The notes beneath the pieces are model-generated. The model was not told where the DNA came from and made no database searches. It saw only the letters and a list, made by a program, of their open reading frames with translations. Positions 43,540-55,539 of a DNA stretch of 64,000 nt are shown here, in pieces. Numbering within the stretch: position 1 is the first letter of the stretch; the number at the start of each line of letters is the position of its first letter. Both the position numbers and the translations under genes were made by a program. The DNA comes from Zantedeschia hybrid cultivar (taxonomy: Eukaryota > Streptophyta > Magnoliopsida > Alismatales > Araceae), in the NCBI GenBank assembly GCA_030544215.1, contig JARZZO010000003.1, positions 19,229,879 to 19,293,878 on the forward strand, given 5' to 3'.

Positions 43540-43790
43540 ATTTCATATATAGACCCTTCTCAAGGAATCCAGATCTTCTCCGTTCATATTTGGAGCAGTA
43601 TTGAGAGGAGGAAGTTCCAAGTATTTACCAAATTTTGGTATTACTATTTTTTTACAATATTTGACTCTCCTTCCTCTCTCAGTATTACTCGACTTGGATC
43701 TAAATGTGTACTAAGAAGATCTCCTCTCTTTTTGAAGATCTTAAATCTCACTGGCCTTGGGAAGGATCCATTGAATAGGTCTAGATGATC
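43540..43790. repeat. Dispersed repeat family B, copy 1
   Basis: GGAATCCAG, CAGTATTGAGAGG, ATTTTTTTACAATATTTG, GATCTAAATGTGTACT and ATCTCCTCTCT occur in the same order at 51190-51345. It is probably a MITE. The ends are not resolved. Confidence 0.45.
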
Positions 43791-43867
43791 TCCATCTACG
43801 TTGTGCCACTCTAGAGGTCAGTCACGTCTGATATGTGAGTGCCCATGCACCAAATCGGGCTTACTGT

Positions 43868-44195
43868 GGTGCAGTGAGTTGCTGCGCCTTACGCGGTGTA
43901 ATTTTTTTTTTTTAAAGTTTTTAAGTCAATCTTATCATGGCTAATACTTTTATACAGTCTGATATCTGATTGGACGGTCTGAAAAAATTTAAAAATAAAA
44001 CATAATTTTGAACAATAAAAAATTTTCTGTTAATTGGGATCAATTTTTTAATTTTTAATTTTTTGAACTGTATGATTGGAGATCAGACTTATATAAGACG
44101 AGTATGTCATGACGGAGCTGACCTCATTTTTTTTTTAAATCATAAAATCGCCGCTGCTGCTGTCCGACCGCCTGCACCGTGGATGGTGCAACAAA
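43868..44195. mobile_element. Inverted-repeat MITE with about 68-bp inner arms
   Basis: Sequence 43923-43990 (AAGTCAATCTTATCATGGCT through GATTGGACGGTCTG) is the imperfect reverse complement of 44055-44122 (TTTGAACTGTATGATTGGAG through GTCATGACGGAGCTGACC). Poly-T/poly-A stretches and GGTGCA-containing ends lie outside. Elements with the same wording occur at 3.8-4.4 kb and 47.9-48.2 kb. Confidence 0.6.
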
Positions 44196-45580
44196 CGGAA
44201 CTCAATAAGGAAAAGATAGTTAGATTCAAATTCTGAGAGAAGTGATCCATGAGTTATTTGAGAGATTCATAATTATATATAGAGAAATATATGAGAAGAG
44301 ATTGATCTCTCTCCCCATCCAAAGACTCCAGTCAATCTCTCTCTCTCTCTCCCCGACTACCATCTGGGGATCCTTAGAATTTTCTTTTTGCTGTGTAGAA
44401 CTTTTGGAGGACTCTCATAGTCTTCCAACAAGACGAAGACGATCCGGCCGCTTCCGCAGCTGCACGGTAAAGATCTCTTCTTCACCGCGCCATTCAGATA
44501 AACTGCTCCCCAATCATTGGATTAAATACCAACGATGAGATCAGAATGGTAGCGGCGTAGCCGTAAGGAGCGGCTCCGGTGCAGGGTGCCTCAGCCCTGC
44601 GGCGGCTAGGGTGCACCACCCTGGCGCAACCAGGATAGACGGCCCTAGCGCATAGGCGCACGGCCCTCGCAGGGCCAGGGCGTCCTCTCTGCCGCACTGG
44701 GCGCCCAACCCCCCTCCAGCGATTGCCGGCTGTGCGTCGCTCGCAGTAGGCACTGATGCCAACAGGTTGGCCATGTAGCCCAGCCGCCATCCCTCCACCC
44801 TACAGTCCCTACTGCCGCCATTATCCTCTTTGCCTAGGGTAACAACCCTGTTCGTGGGGAAGAAGATGATGTGTTTGAAGTTCTAACCTCAAAGAGTTTC
44901 TTTTATCAAAATGTCCCTGTTTTCCATGACTGGGTTTACTTATTTTATGGGCCCAGCCCATTTGATCTCTTACTGTGTAAGGACTTTACAGAAGCTTATG
45001 GATTGTTTTGATTAATCTAGCTGATAATTAACTCTTAATCATGAATTATTGATAACACGCATTTTAACCCTTATTTTTTATTATCCTTTTGGCATGACCT
45101 AAGGTAGTTAAATTTTACTAAAATAGGTAAAATGTTTCCTTGCTAATCATATCTGTGTTAGGTTTGTCATGTGATATTGTTTCATGCAATATTACTTCAA
45201 TGCATCTTTAATTATATCGATGCATAATATATGGTTGTGAAAACAAAAGTGATGCATGCATGTTAAGGTGCATTTAATGGTTGAGTTAAGTCTATGCACG
45301 ATGAACAGAAGTAATTGCCTTGCAAGACTCCGTAGAGTCAATGGTTTTGCTGAGTTGAACCCTTATCATGAGCCGAGCTTGAGTTGAGTTGGCACTCTAT
45401 CGAGCCGAGCTCGAATGCACAAAGTGAACTAGACGAAGGATCATGTTCGGACTCGGATTCGAGTAGTGATGACCTCGGCTCGACTCGTTGTCAACCCTAA
45501 TCCTGTCATGCATGCCAATGGTGAGCCAGCTTCGTCTACCCCTCCTCCCCCTGACGTGCCGTGAGCTGCTGGGGTTGGCG
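44196..45580. other. Intergenic, possible decayed retroelement leader
   Basis: 44240-44540 is CT-rich and followed by GC-rich sequence to 44830, with stem-forming motifs such as CAGGGTGCCTCAGCCCTG and GGGTGCACCACCC. It resembles an LTR-retrotransposon leader but no primer-binding site or gag is found. A hAT-MITE-like end is at 45370-45500. Confidence 0.35.
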
Positions 45581-45582
45581 GA

Positions 45583-46023
45583 TCATACACGGCGCCTGCG
45601 AACTGAATTCGTTCCAACAAACACTTGGAGCCTTGGGCTGCGGATCGGGTAACGGAGTACTTCGTCCTTTACTTGGACTTTTATACAAAATGTTCTGACG
45701 TGATGATTTCTGGAAGCCTGCTTAACCAAAGCTCTCTCCAACAGATGCCGTAGTGACTTCCGCGGAGCATGCATGGTCTTCCCACAGAACAGGTTCCCAC
45801 CGATCGACCTGCACAGTGCTCGACTGTTCCTTGTGCTCGCAGAAGAATGGTGTGGAGAGCAGAAAAGTATCGGGCTTGCATCGTCCTGCTGTGATTGGGC
45901 ACGCGAGCATATGGAGTGCCGGGGATATGTCCCATAAATGACCGCTGCATCGCCGTCTGTGCCCGTTGGGACTGTTGTAGGCGTCGTCATTTCTAACTTC
46001 TGGGTCATCAATTGCCTGCCCAT
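45583..46023 (-). CDS. Unrecognised open frame, doubtful
   Basis: A 146-codon minus-strand frame starting with ATG at 46023. The composition is mixed (Ser, Arg, Thr, His), with no signal peptide, membrane segment or known motif. GC content is higher than its surroundings, which alone could keep the frame open. I cannot assign a function and consider it more likely non-coding. Confidence 0.15.
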   Translation of the reverse strand: MGRQLMTQKLEMTTPTTVPTGTDGDAAVIYGTYPRHSICSRAQSQQDDASPILFCSPHHSSASTRNSRALCRSIGGNLFCGKTMHAPRKSLRHLLERALVKQASRNHHVRTFCIKVQVKDEVLRYPIRSPRLQVFVGTNSVRRRRV

Positions 46024-47738
46024 GCGAGGATTACGTCGGTTCTCCGGTCAGGCGTGAATACTGGATTATTGCCGACCATCCTTTTATATGTTTATAAGAG
46101 AAATATTTTTATTTTTTATGATGTCTTTTAAACATTACAATAAATTATGATCCGATCAACAGTTTAGATAGTGTCATTATGTAAGATACACTACATTCCT
46201 TTCACAAAGATAACAACGATCTGTGGACATTTATCTCCTACGTCGTCCGTAGTATGTGATGTACACCACTCATGTATGTGAGTACCACTAAGAATATGGC
46301 GAGGTAAAACAAAAATAATTCCACTTAGTTTTAGAATTACACAATTTAATCTTAGATGATATGTATAAGGGATTTTAGTTTTTTTAGTCCATAGCTACAA
46401 ATATCTGTATTTGGAGAGAAACCTCATTGACGTGTATTTAGTGTTGATTCCAAAAGATTTGTTCCTTCTTAGAAATAAGTCCTCTTAGTTAACACTTATT
46501 TTAAAGATGAGAATATATAGATCATAAGGACTAAAAATTATTAAACTAAGTTTAATGGAGTCAACACTAAATATGCAAGCTATGGAGATTTTTTTTTTTC
46601 TTTCTAATTTGGCACTTCCTTGTTCATGCCCTTCACTAGAGTCAAGGGTATGAATGTTTGTATAAAATCTTTCATGTAGAATAAAAAAGGTTCTGCATAA
46701 AAAGCTATTTTACAATGACCTGCTCTATGCTCACTGATACACTTAAAAGATTTGCACTCATCTTTGAAGCATGTTCCTTTTTAGTTTTTATTTATGTACA
46801 GTGTCGGAATATTCCAAGGGGTTTCTTCGTTTTGGGATTGGGAACTGTCCATGCTGGTAGCCTTGTAGGGAAGTTGGGGAAGCTTGAAGGCTGAAATGAA
46901 GTGAGGATGGTGATCAAGGTGCTCTGTGCAATGACGAAGGAGGACATGTGGGTAAGGGCACTCTCGCCTACGAGGCTATGAAGCAGCGGTTTAGAGTCAG
47001 AAACAGTTAATCCTTGGGGCTTGCGCAGGAGTCTTAATGGGCAGGACCAGTCTGTCCATCAGGACCCACTCCACTTGGGCCCTGGCTCAATGATGTCCAA
47101 GTAAAATACTTGCCGTAACATCTCCTCGGACAATGCAGTACAATAGCCCGTCTAATTGGTAGATGGGATGGCCCGAGGCACACTCCACTCCCAATGGAGG
47201 AGTGCAGCAAGGCTGAGCCACCGGATGGATTAAATATATTTAATTTTATTCCATATTAAACCATCTTATGCAGCGCATTATGGCAATTTAGAAAGGGTGA
47301 TTAAGATATGAATCATGCTTGAGTTTTAATTTTGATGTTTCTGTTAGAAAAGTCAATTTTTAATGTTGTAACCAGCTTGGCTGGGCCTCAAATGACCTTT
47401 ATTTAGAGAGTTATATATACTAGCTGCATTGCAAGTGAATAGTGGATCCGATGACTGCAGCAGTAGATAACCTTTTTGTTTGCAGAATAGATTATTCGGA
47501 ATTACTTATCTGGAACAAAGTATACTAGAATAAGGGGCATTTAGTTTTGATAGTTTTGTAAGAACCACTGGCAAACCAAATTGTGAACACCGGTCATCTG
47601 ATCATTAGATTAGATGGCACAGGAGTTTCAAGTTTTGCTGCACCCCTTACGAGCGGGTGCAACAACTTTGCATCATAGAATCTTGAGATCGCATGGTAAT
47701 TATAGCTGTGTTGTAGTTGTGCATTACAACAAATATTA
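46024..47738. other. Intergenic, no gene recognised
   Basis: AT-rich, with no conserved frame. 46800-47230 is more GC-rich and repeat-like (CACTCCACTCCCAATGGAGG palindromic tract near 47180-47200). Confidence 0.4.
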
Positions 47739-47892
47739 TCTATACTATAATACTAAAGTAGAGTTTCTACTTTTTCCGGTCAAAACTACCAGGACATGAC
47801 ACGTGGTAGCAGGAATCTCTCTCTCTCCCTATCTCTCAAGAATGAGGGTGCAACGGAACGGGATTGTCCGATCAAACATCTGATTAAATAAA

Positions 47893-48053
47893 CATGTCAG
47901 ACATGATAGGACCCATCATAATTTTTTTTAAAAAATAAAAAAATGACTTGCTACTGCAGCCGTCCGATCTGTTAGATCAACGGCTACAATAACAAGTCAA
48001 TTTTTCTATTTTTTGATTTTTTTTTTTATGATGGGCCACATCATGCTTGACAT
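47893..48053. mobile_element. Inverted-repeat MITE inside the Helitron
   Basis: CATGTCAGACATGATAGGAC through TGACTTGCTACTGCAGCCGT is mirrored as the reverse complement by ACGGCTACAATAACAAGTCA through GGGCCACATCATGCTTGACA. The arms of about 75 bp leave almost no loop, so the whole unit could fold into a hairpin, as do MITEs that give rise to small RNAs. Confidence 0.6.
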
Positions 48054-48588
48054 CTCTATACAACCTGATCCCCGATTGCACGAGCTAAAAAATATAAAAA
48101 ATAGAAAAATATCACTATTCAATGGCTCAACTTAAAATATGATTGTATAAACATGTCTAGCATGATGGGATCCACCATAAAAAATTAAAAAAAAAAGACT
48201 ATAGCCTATGTGGTGCAACAACTTGCGATGCGGCAACTTTAACTCTTCTATGAATGCAATCTTTCTTATAACTTTAACTCTTATATGAATGCAATCTTTC
48301 TTATTCTCCCGACGCAGCAGAATCTCTCTCTCTTCCAAAAATTATACTACGTCGGTTTCCTTTACATAATATGAAATAAATAAGAGTTGCAACCTTTTGG
48401 TACGTCTTTCCCCTTCTCTATTATGTAAAGAAGAATTTATATTACGTAAAGGAAACCAAAATCAAAATTCCTTATTCTTGACAAAATCCACGATTCTGCA
48501 TCCTAGCTTCTCCACTGGCACAGTTGGCCACTTCTCTCTCTGTATTTGTGCTGCAATTTTTACACCTTAATTATACATATAAGAGAAT

Positions 48589-48927
48589 GTGACATTTCAA
48601 ACAGGGAAAGACAAACTACATTCTTTTGGTATCTCTCCTTCTACCTCATATAATCATATTGGGGACTTGTTGCCATCAGGGGAAGGCCTAACCAAAGTGA
48701 GGAGCAAGAGCGAGGAGGAATCTCACCTGGGTCCATTGCCAGCGCATGCGAGGAGGGGTGCAGTGAAGGAAGCAGGGCACCACCACCTCATCAAGATCGT
48801 CAAGCCACCTCAGCTCGCCCTCGTGGACTTTCACCAACTCTTCTTCTCCATTGATCTCAACCCACTGTTCCGTTCTAAAGTGAGCGCACTTTTGATGATT
48901 TTCTCTTTTCAAGTGCATATAATATAG
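48589..48927 (+). pseudogene. Open fragment in the Helitron, possible captured exon
   Basis: A 112-codon frame whose middle part (from about 48665 to 48880) has balanced, GC-rich codons and amino acids unlike the AT-rich surroundings: GEGLTKVRSKSEEESHLGPL, HLIKIVKPPQLALVDFHQLF and DLNPLFRSK. It ends near a possible donor (AAAGTGAGC at about 48878). The shorter Helitron at 2460-2931 lacks this part. I do not recognise the source gene, and it has no start-to-stop integrity of its own. Confidence 0.35.
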
Positions 48928-49641
48928 ATAGCATCGATCTTAGAAGGCTAAATCGGGACATATAAATGAGTTGGAGTCCATTTGTTGCAAAAAATGCTTC
49001 ACTTTAATGCATCTTAATCTGTTCGGTATTGGTATTTAGCATAGAGTAATGTGTGATGTGTTTAAGAGAGTCACCATGATTTTTTTTCCTTAGAGAAGTA
49101 TTTTCTGTTTAGCTCATTGTCCTTCAATATTGAGAACATTTGTTCCCCGTTTCTTTGAATAGGGATGTAGATGGTTCCGTTCATTATTTTTTACCCTTGT
49201 GATGTTTAAGATGCTCTGACTTTAGTATGCACATATTTCTATTCAAAATAGTTGCTCGATACATTTCTAATGTTGTTCACATGTATTCATATGTATCTCT
49301 TCTGTGCAATGCAATTGGACAGATCTCTTGAATAAGATGAAGCACACTAACGATCACTTAAATCTTATTTTATGAGCTAAAATTATTTTTCGTTATATGA
49401 GCTCTATTATTTGAGAATGTTAAAAATTTATACTTCTATGGCATATGTAGATCATCTGGAGCTTACATTACATTTAAATCATATATAACAATCATTAGCC
49501 ATTTCACCTGTTGTCCAAGTTCTTTTTCTTTTTTCAATCGTGTGTCTGTCAGTTTACTCTTATTAGTGATACCACCTTTCCTAATATTTGTAAAATTTTG
49601 AAGACCATGTTAAATTTGATGACAGTGTTAAACAAGCTAAA

Positions 49642-49898
49642 GATGTTTAAGATGTTGAAAATGTAAGTAAAACTAAGCATAACTTTAAATTTTATATGTT
49701 TCTTAAAGTCAATAGCATTGTTTTATATTACCAATTTTATCTCTTTTTTAAAATTTGATAAGGTTGGCGAAGATGTTCAAGATGTTAAAAATGTATGTAA
49801 AACTAAGCGTAGCTTTAAATTTTATATATTTCTTAAAGTCAATAGCATTGTTTTATATTACCAATTTTATCCCTTTTTAAAAATTTGATAAGGTTGAC
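49642..49898 (+). repeat. 130-bp tandem duplication in the Helitron
   Basis: GATGTTTAAGATGTTGAAAA at 49642 and GATGTTCAAGATGTTAAAAA at 49772 begin units that continue almost identically through GTAAAACTAAGC and CTTAAAGTCAATAGCATTG to GATAAGGTTG. Each unit has a GTAAGT/GTATGT donor-like site after a short open stretch. Confidence 0.75.
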
Positions 49899-50358
49899 GT
49901 TAGTAATTTTTTCATATTATTATACTTATTCTCTAATGCTGTATAGTTTTTTCGGTTTCATGCTCTTCACGTAGCATCACTTCATTGAAGAGGACTATTT
50001 TAGATCACGATCATTAATAAAATCTATTTGAAGATATTACTTTCTCACAATTATAATGTAATAAGAAGAAATAAATAAAAATTGAGAAAGATGAAATTGA
50101 TAGTTATGAAACATAAATTTTAAGTTTTAGGAGTTTAATTACTCGAAATACTTTGTGCACGTGAACTTTGGATTGTCTAAATTTTTTTTGTTTGAAACTT
50201 CATAATAATTATTCTATCATTTTTAATAGAATTTTTTTTGAAATTGATGTATCAATTTATTTTAGTAATCATAAAAAATTTTCTTGACTTATACTAATTA
50301 CAAGACCTATTTATTCAAATCAAATAATTTTTCGTGCATCACACAGGCATAGAGCTAG

Positions 50359-50717
50359 TTGTTATGAAAATGATCGGAACGTGACCAAGGGGTATCAAAG
50401 ATGGACCTGGGCTGCACGATGCACTGTTCAGCATCATGTCATGTACTTCAGTGCTTGTGCTATCCGACAATTTGGATCACATGAATGCGCAATCTTTTTT
50501 TCATAGTTTTTTTAACTGTCTGATTTTTATATATAGTTAATATTTAAAAAATCAAAAAAAAAGTTACATCTCCCACTGCTGTCTAAGAGATCGGACAGCA
50601 GTGGCAGCACGGTGCAATCCATGTGCCCTGCATCGTGCCAGCATGGTGTAGTAAGTGTTAATCTTTTGTCAGTTTTGTAGGTCATTTTACTGTGTCTGGG
50701 TTGACAAAATTTTCTTT
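50359..50717. other. Intergenic, MITE-like piece
   Basis: GTGCTTGTGCTATCCGACA and GTCTAAGAGATCGGACAGCA are roughly inverted around an AT-rich centre (about 50450-50650), similar in wording to the MITEs above. No gene. Confidence 0.35.
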
Positions 50718-51030
50718 TAGGGGTTATTTGGCGCATCACAAAAGTATTGTAAAACGTCGTAAAGAGTTGTAAAATGGTGTTTTCTTTCTGTTTGGATTAC
50801 TTTAAATCATTTATATTATGTTTTCGTACATTTGACGTGTTGTAAACTATCGTATTTTAAATCTAGTCGACCCATAAAATTCTTCTTTTAACTGCTTTTG
50901 ATTTTCAATCTAAAATCGCCATAAATTAAAATCATGATTTCAAAATTAAGGATTTTACTTCTACAAGTTTTGAAAACCGCAATTTCAAACCTAGATTTTA
51001 CATCATTATAAGGAAGCACCAAATAAGCCT
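50718..51030. mobile_element. MITE related to the CTF4 intron 1 element
   Basis: Starts GGGGTTATTTGGCGCATCAC with repeated GTAAAACG/GTAAAATGG motifs. The AT-rich interior contains GATTTTCAATCTAAAATCG, and it ends AAGCACCAAATAAGCC, an inverted version of the start. Wording matches 5200-5725. Confidence 0.45.
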
Positions 51031-52747
51031 TTAAACTAAACTAAATCAGGCAGCAGTAAGGCATTGGAACAAGTATCATGGATTTTGAAAGGTTGGACAT
51101 ACATCATTTTTCCTGGATTATTGTCGTATACTTTCGCAGTTACCAGTTGACATTCGACCATAATAATATGAGAAGAGATCAAATCGGAATCCAGCAATAC
51201 TGAGAGGGCCGGGGGAAGGCTCAGGTACTCGTCAAATTTTGAGATCACAAAGAATTTTTTTTGCAATATTTGCCTTTTTTTTCCTTTTTAATACTGTTGG
51301 ACTTCCGATCCAAATATATATTGAAAAAATCTCCTCTCTAATAATGTAGACTCTGAAGCACTTCCTGTCTACTTTGGCCCATAACGCTTACTTAGTTCCT
51401 CTCTTGCACATACATGTCCACGCACGCATGAGAAAAATCGAAACACCTGCGTGTGCGAACACAGGCGAAGGGATACGTGTGCGCAAACCTGCACCTAGGC
51501 CGGACAATGGGCCGGTGTGTTCGTTTTGGCCGGGTCAGGATGAGTCTATATATGGTGTTGCTGGGCAATGGTTACTTCTTTTTGGAGATTTTTAAAAATC
51601 AGATTCCTGAATTTTTTGTTAGATTCGGCAGATTTTTCATCATTATGGCCGCTCCGGTTTTGCGTATTTAGGAAAGCATTGAGAAAGGGTAGAGAGTTGA
51701 CATAATTTTACTTCATTCTTCTCTGTGTATTTAGCATTTGAGAAAGGTCTAACAAAAAGAGAAATCAAAATTGCCCATACAAAGCAAAACTTGGGTGGGG
51801 ACGTGGGGCTAGCTTCGAAAAGACTCCTCCAGGCGGGTGGCATTATGTCTTGCTCTTTCCTTTGGAAAAAGGCTGATATTTCAAAATCGAAGCAACCAGT
51901 AACCATTTGAGAATGGAACACCCACGATTCCTAGGATTGGAATCATCCGGATTCCGGATGTCCATCCAAACGGCACCTAAGAAAGACGGGCTAGGTTTCA
52001 TGTTTCCATGCGTAATGGAAAGAGAGTCCAATGAAGAAAATCTTCCTTTTTTAGTGCGGATAATTTTATATTGACCATTTCTTGTATGTTAAAAAAATAC
52101 CATACTTATTTTCATGTATACTATAGATTCTTACATAATATCATATCTATTAAATATGCCATTTCAATAGCATATACAAGACACATACATATTAAATATG
52201 TGATATAGTCTAACTGGGGTTGACGTGACTCAGATGCAAAGATAAGAAAAAAAAACAGAAGGATAGTTTGACAAGAAATTTAACTTCCTGTCGTAAAATG
52301 GACATAACTTTCTGTCCTACTGTCGGATTTGGGCATAGGATCCTAATTTGAAGTTGGCATTATGAGAAGATCAATGTTTTACTGTTTAGTGCCGCAAGAT
52401 TGTCATTTTCTAAGTCAAATTCTATCAAACAAATGGCTCAATTTTAGTTAAAATTTACTATTTTTAATAACTTTTCGTATATGGAGGAAGTAGATGTAGA
52501 GCTTAATTTTGTAGAAGTTATAATTTAATCTTCTATTTAGCTGGTTAGGCATAGGCTCTAGCTCCGGTCCTTGGGGGCAATCATTCCTCATATACTCCCT
52601 TAAAGTAGTCCAGAAAGCACGATAGTTGATAGCGTTCGAGAGCATATGGAGATCCATGATATCTTCAAAGTTATACAAGTGTGTGTTACCATCGGTGAGT
52701 CTATCATATTTATCAAGGGAAGGGAGTGTAGGTCAGTGCGTATAGGA
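51031..52747. other. Intergenic with dispersed repeat family B, copy 2
   Basis: 51190-51345 is the second copy of the repeat at 43540-43790. 51600-51980 has inverted TTCCTAGGATTGGAATC-type motifs suggestive of another MITE. 52080-52240 is AT-rich. No gene is recognised. Confidence 0.4.
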
Positions 52748-55430
52748 TGTCATACTCCGACCTTTTGGTTCACGATTTTCGAACCGATTTATCAACTTTA
52801 ATCAAGTTTGACTATGATCTAACTTACGTTTCATTAAAGTGATGTATTTTGGTTAACAAGATTTAATGATAAATTGTAGGAGAATTATATTTAACTAGAT
52901 TGATAGTTAGGATTAGTAGATTTTTGAAGTGGACTTTTGTCTTTTAGCGGAATTGATCTAAATCGATTAATTTATGAATCAAATCTAAAGAAGAATTACG
53001 AAATGATGTTAGTTCAATGGGTTCATTAAGAGGTTACTGAGCTCATTTGAATAAGTGTTGGAAGGTTCATTGGGTACTTATTGGGTTAAGTGACCTATGT
53101 TGACTAAATAGGGGACTTTACTTTTATGCAAATAAGGAGGACTTTATAAGGTACTTTTATGCAAATAAGGAGGACTTTATAAGGTGGGTGGAGGGAGAGC
53201 CCGACCCCATTTCCTCCCATCCTCTCTAGCTCTCTTCTCTTCTCTTCCTCCATGGGAAGGAGCTCCTTGTTATGCATGGTTGCCATGGTGATGGAGGAGT
53301 CCCTCTATAGTGTTTTTGTGTGATGGGAGGCTCACTTGAAGGCTCTAAGTGGTGGCAGTGAGGTTCTCTTGGAAGAAAAAAAAACCTTCTTGAAGTTGAA
53401 ATTCATGCGAGACTCTTAGATTTCTTCTTCTTCTTCTTTTTCTCTTAGTTTGAATTAGATTTATGAAGACCCTTTGGGGTGGTGGAGTTCAAGTTGAGAT
53501 GGGATGATGCCATAAAGTAGATTTCTTAGATCCTTATGTGCATATTAGTTCTAGTGTCTTGGATAGACTTGCACGTGTTTAAATTAATATTTTCATAATA
53601 ATCTCATCACTTAAGATATTTATTTACGATAGAGAAAGCAAATTAGATGTTAGACACCATGATTTTCATGTTTGAATATGTGCAGTCCGAGAATGAGAGA
53701 TTGTCCAAGTTTATATACTAAGTATAATCTCTATAGTAACTTAATTGGCTTGCATGTTTTAGAATCTGTAGATGTATATGTCCAATTATTTTAGTTTATT
53801 GTAGCATTTGACCCTAGCTTGAGAGAGATCCAACCTCTTATTTATAGGTGTATGGTTGTCTCCGAAAATTGGACAGGCAATTAGTATTTTATTTACCATG
53901 ACTTGTATACTGTTCCAACTGGTGTGATTTTTGGATATGTTATAACTGTTTCAATTAGATTTCATAAAAAAAAAAGATCTAGATTTAGATATGTATTTTG
54001 TGAGTTATAGCCCTCCGAAGTGAGGGTACGCTATGCAGTCTGTTGACAATTTCTATCAGTTTGCTGTGCTGACAGAAATGGCCGATCATTTACTAAAATA
54101 GTTGATTGTTTCAACTAAATCGGTCGACTATTTTTGCTAGAAACTCTGTTTATCCTTTGTTTTGGCCAAACGGTCGACCGTTTGTGCAGTCCAATTGACT
54201 GTTTGGACTCAGAATGATGAAAATTAGTTGCTTTGGTCAGTTTTGACTACTGATAGATACGTTTTGACTTGGATTCATATATGATGCTTATAATTGATCT
54301 AATTGAAATTAGTTGAGTTATTTAACACTTATGACTCTATATTTTCATATCATTCTTTGGTCTTGTGATTATCTTATATGTTTTGCTCATGTTCTTGCGA
54401 TTGACTAGAATGACTACTCGCTAGTGGGTACTCTTTTGATTCTATCCCTTGGGAGATGAGGATAGGGATTTTAGCATTTTGTTTGGATCATGTCAGAACC
54501 TGGCTTAGCCTTTTGTTTAGGTTTAGATGTCGACCTAGCTTGTTATCTGACTAAAGACAGTAGGAGAGTCTATTTGTGTACGCACCTCAACTGGGGGCTA
54601 GACTACATGATGTGTGAATCATGAATTTCAGTTGGCCTAACTTCCTTGCCACACCTTGAAAGATTTTCGGAGATCCAAGAAGGGTAGAGTGGTATAGACC
54701 AAGTAAGAATCCTTCGAGATGTCTATACCCATATGTGAATGCAAATATGAACATGAATAAAATCGAAGCTAGTGTAGTTTTCTATTATTCTAAAATTATT
54801 ATGTGATATGACTTATGTGATTTTAGCCATGAATGGCAATATGATTTGTGAACTAACCCTGGAATGGGTCAATGACATGTAAAATTATGAATTAGCCATA
54901 ATATGAGTCTAAGAACGATTGATAGATGTATGATACATATGAATTTGTCTTAATATAGATATCATGGAATTGAAGGTTTCGTGAGACAATATAAAGATGA
55001 TCCTCACATTTGAATACAAAGTATGACCGTATGATCCTTCCCTATGGATTTATATAATTACTTTATTGAAGAAAGTATAGAAGTAGACCTTGTGTACCTT
55101 GTAAAATGACTTTTTTTGGGATCCATAGCATATTTTGATTGATGACTCATAGAATGCCATTATAATTTCTGAATTGACTTTGGAATGGGAATTACTAAAA
55201 GAATTAACAAATGCATGATAGATATGAACTGACCTTGATATGGATACATGGTAAATATGAACTGGTATTGATATGAATTCATGTAATTGGATGCTTAGTG
55301 AGATGATCAAAAGATGATTCTCACATGTGAATATAAGATATGATTTTATGATGCTTAGTTCATCACTTTTAACAGCCGGTCCAAACTTCAACCAACGTCT
55401 ATTAATTGTAATTAATCCATGATTTATTGA
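52748..55430 (+). mobile_element. gypsy LTR-like sequence
   Basis: Begins TGTCATACTCCGACCTTTTG, the kind of TGTCA...CCCGACC start seen in Del/Tekay-type gypsy LTRs. A TATA-like TTTATAAGG is followed by a pyrimidine-rich CTCTTCTCTTCTCTTCCTCC leader at 53215-53260. Its 3' limit is not resolved and no gag or pol is present. The part 54780-55390 holds two diverged units of about 310 bp (ACAATATAAAGATGATCCTC near 54988 and GATCAAAAGATGATTCTCAC near 55304). Confidence 0.45.
53119..53184 (+). repeat. 33-bp tandem duplication that doubles a TATA-like site
   Basis: The units 53119-53151 and 53152-53184 are identical as read (TACTTTTATGCAAATAAGGA plus GGACTTTATAAGG). Each contains TTTATAAGG, the likely TATA box of the LTR above, so the core promoter is duplicated. 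Confidence 0.85.
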
Positions 55431-55539
55431 TTTTTATTGATGGATAATGATGAGAGACATTGTTTAGTCTTTTTGGATTGATTTATGTAGATGCATTGAA
55501 GATTCTTTTGAATTTTTTATGTTTGGAAGTGAGCATGAA

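Larger units (their letters stand above)
47739..50358 (+). mobile_element. Non-autonomous Helitron, 2620 bp
   Basis: The 5' terminus TCTATACTATAATACTAAAG at 47739 and the 3' terminus with CGTGCATCACACAGG followed by CATAGAGCTAG (ending 50358) match plant Helitron ends: TC start, short GTGCATCAC stem near the 3' end, CTAG finish. It sits between A (47738) and T (50359), the standard Helitron target, and has no target duplication or inverted repeats. No Rep/helicase is encoded. It contains a MITE (47893-48053), a probable captured segment (48660-50240) and a 130-bp duplication. A shorter relative lies at 2460-2931. Confidence 0.8.
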
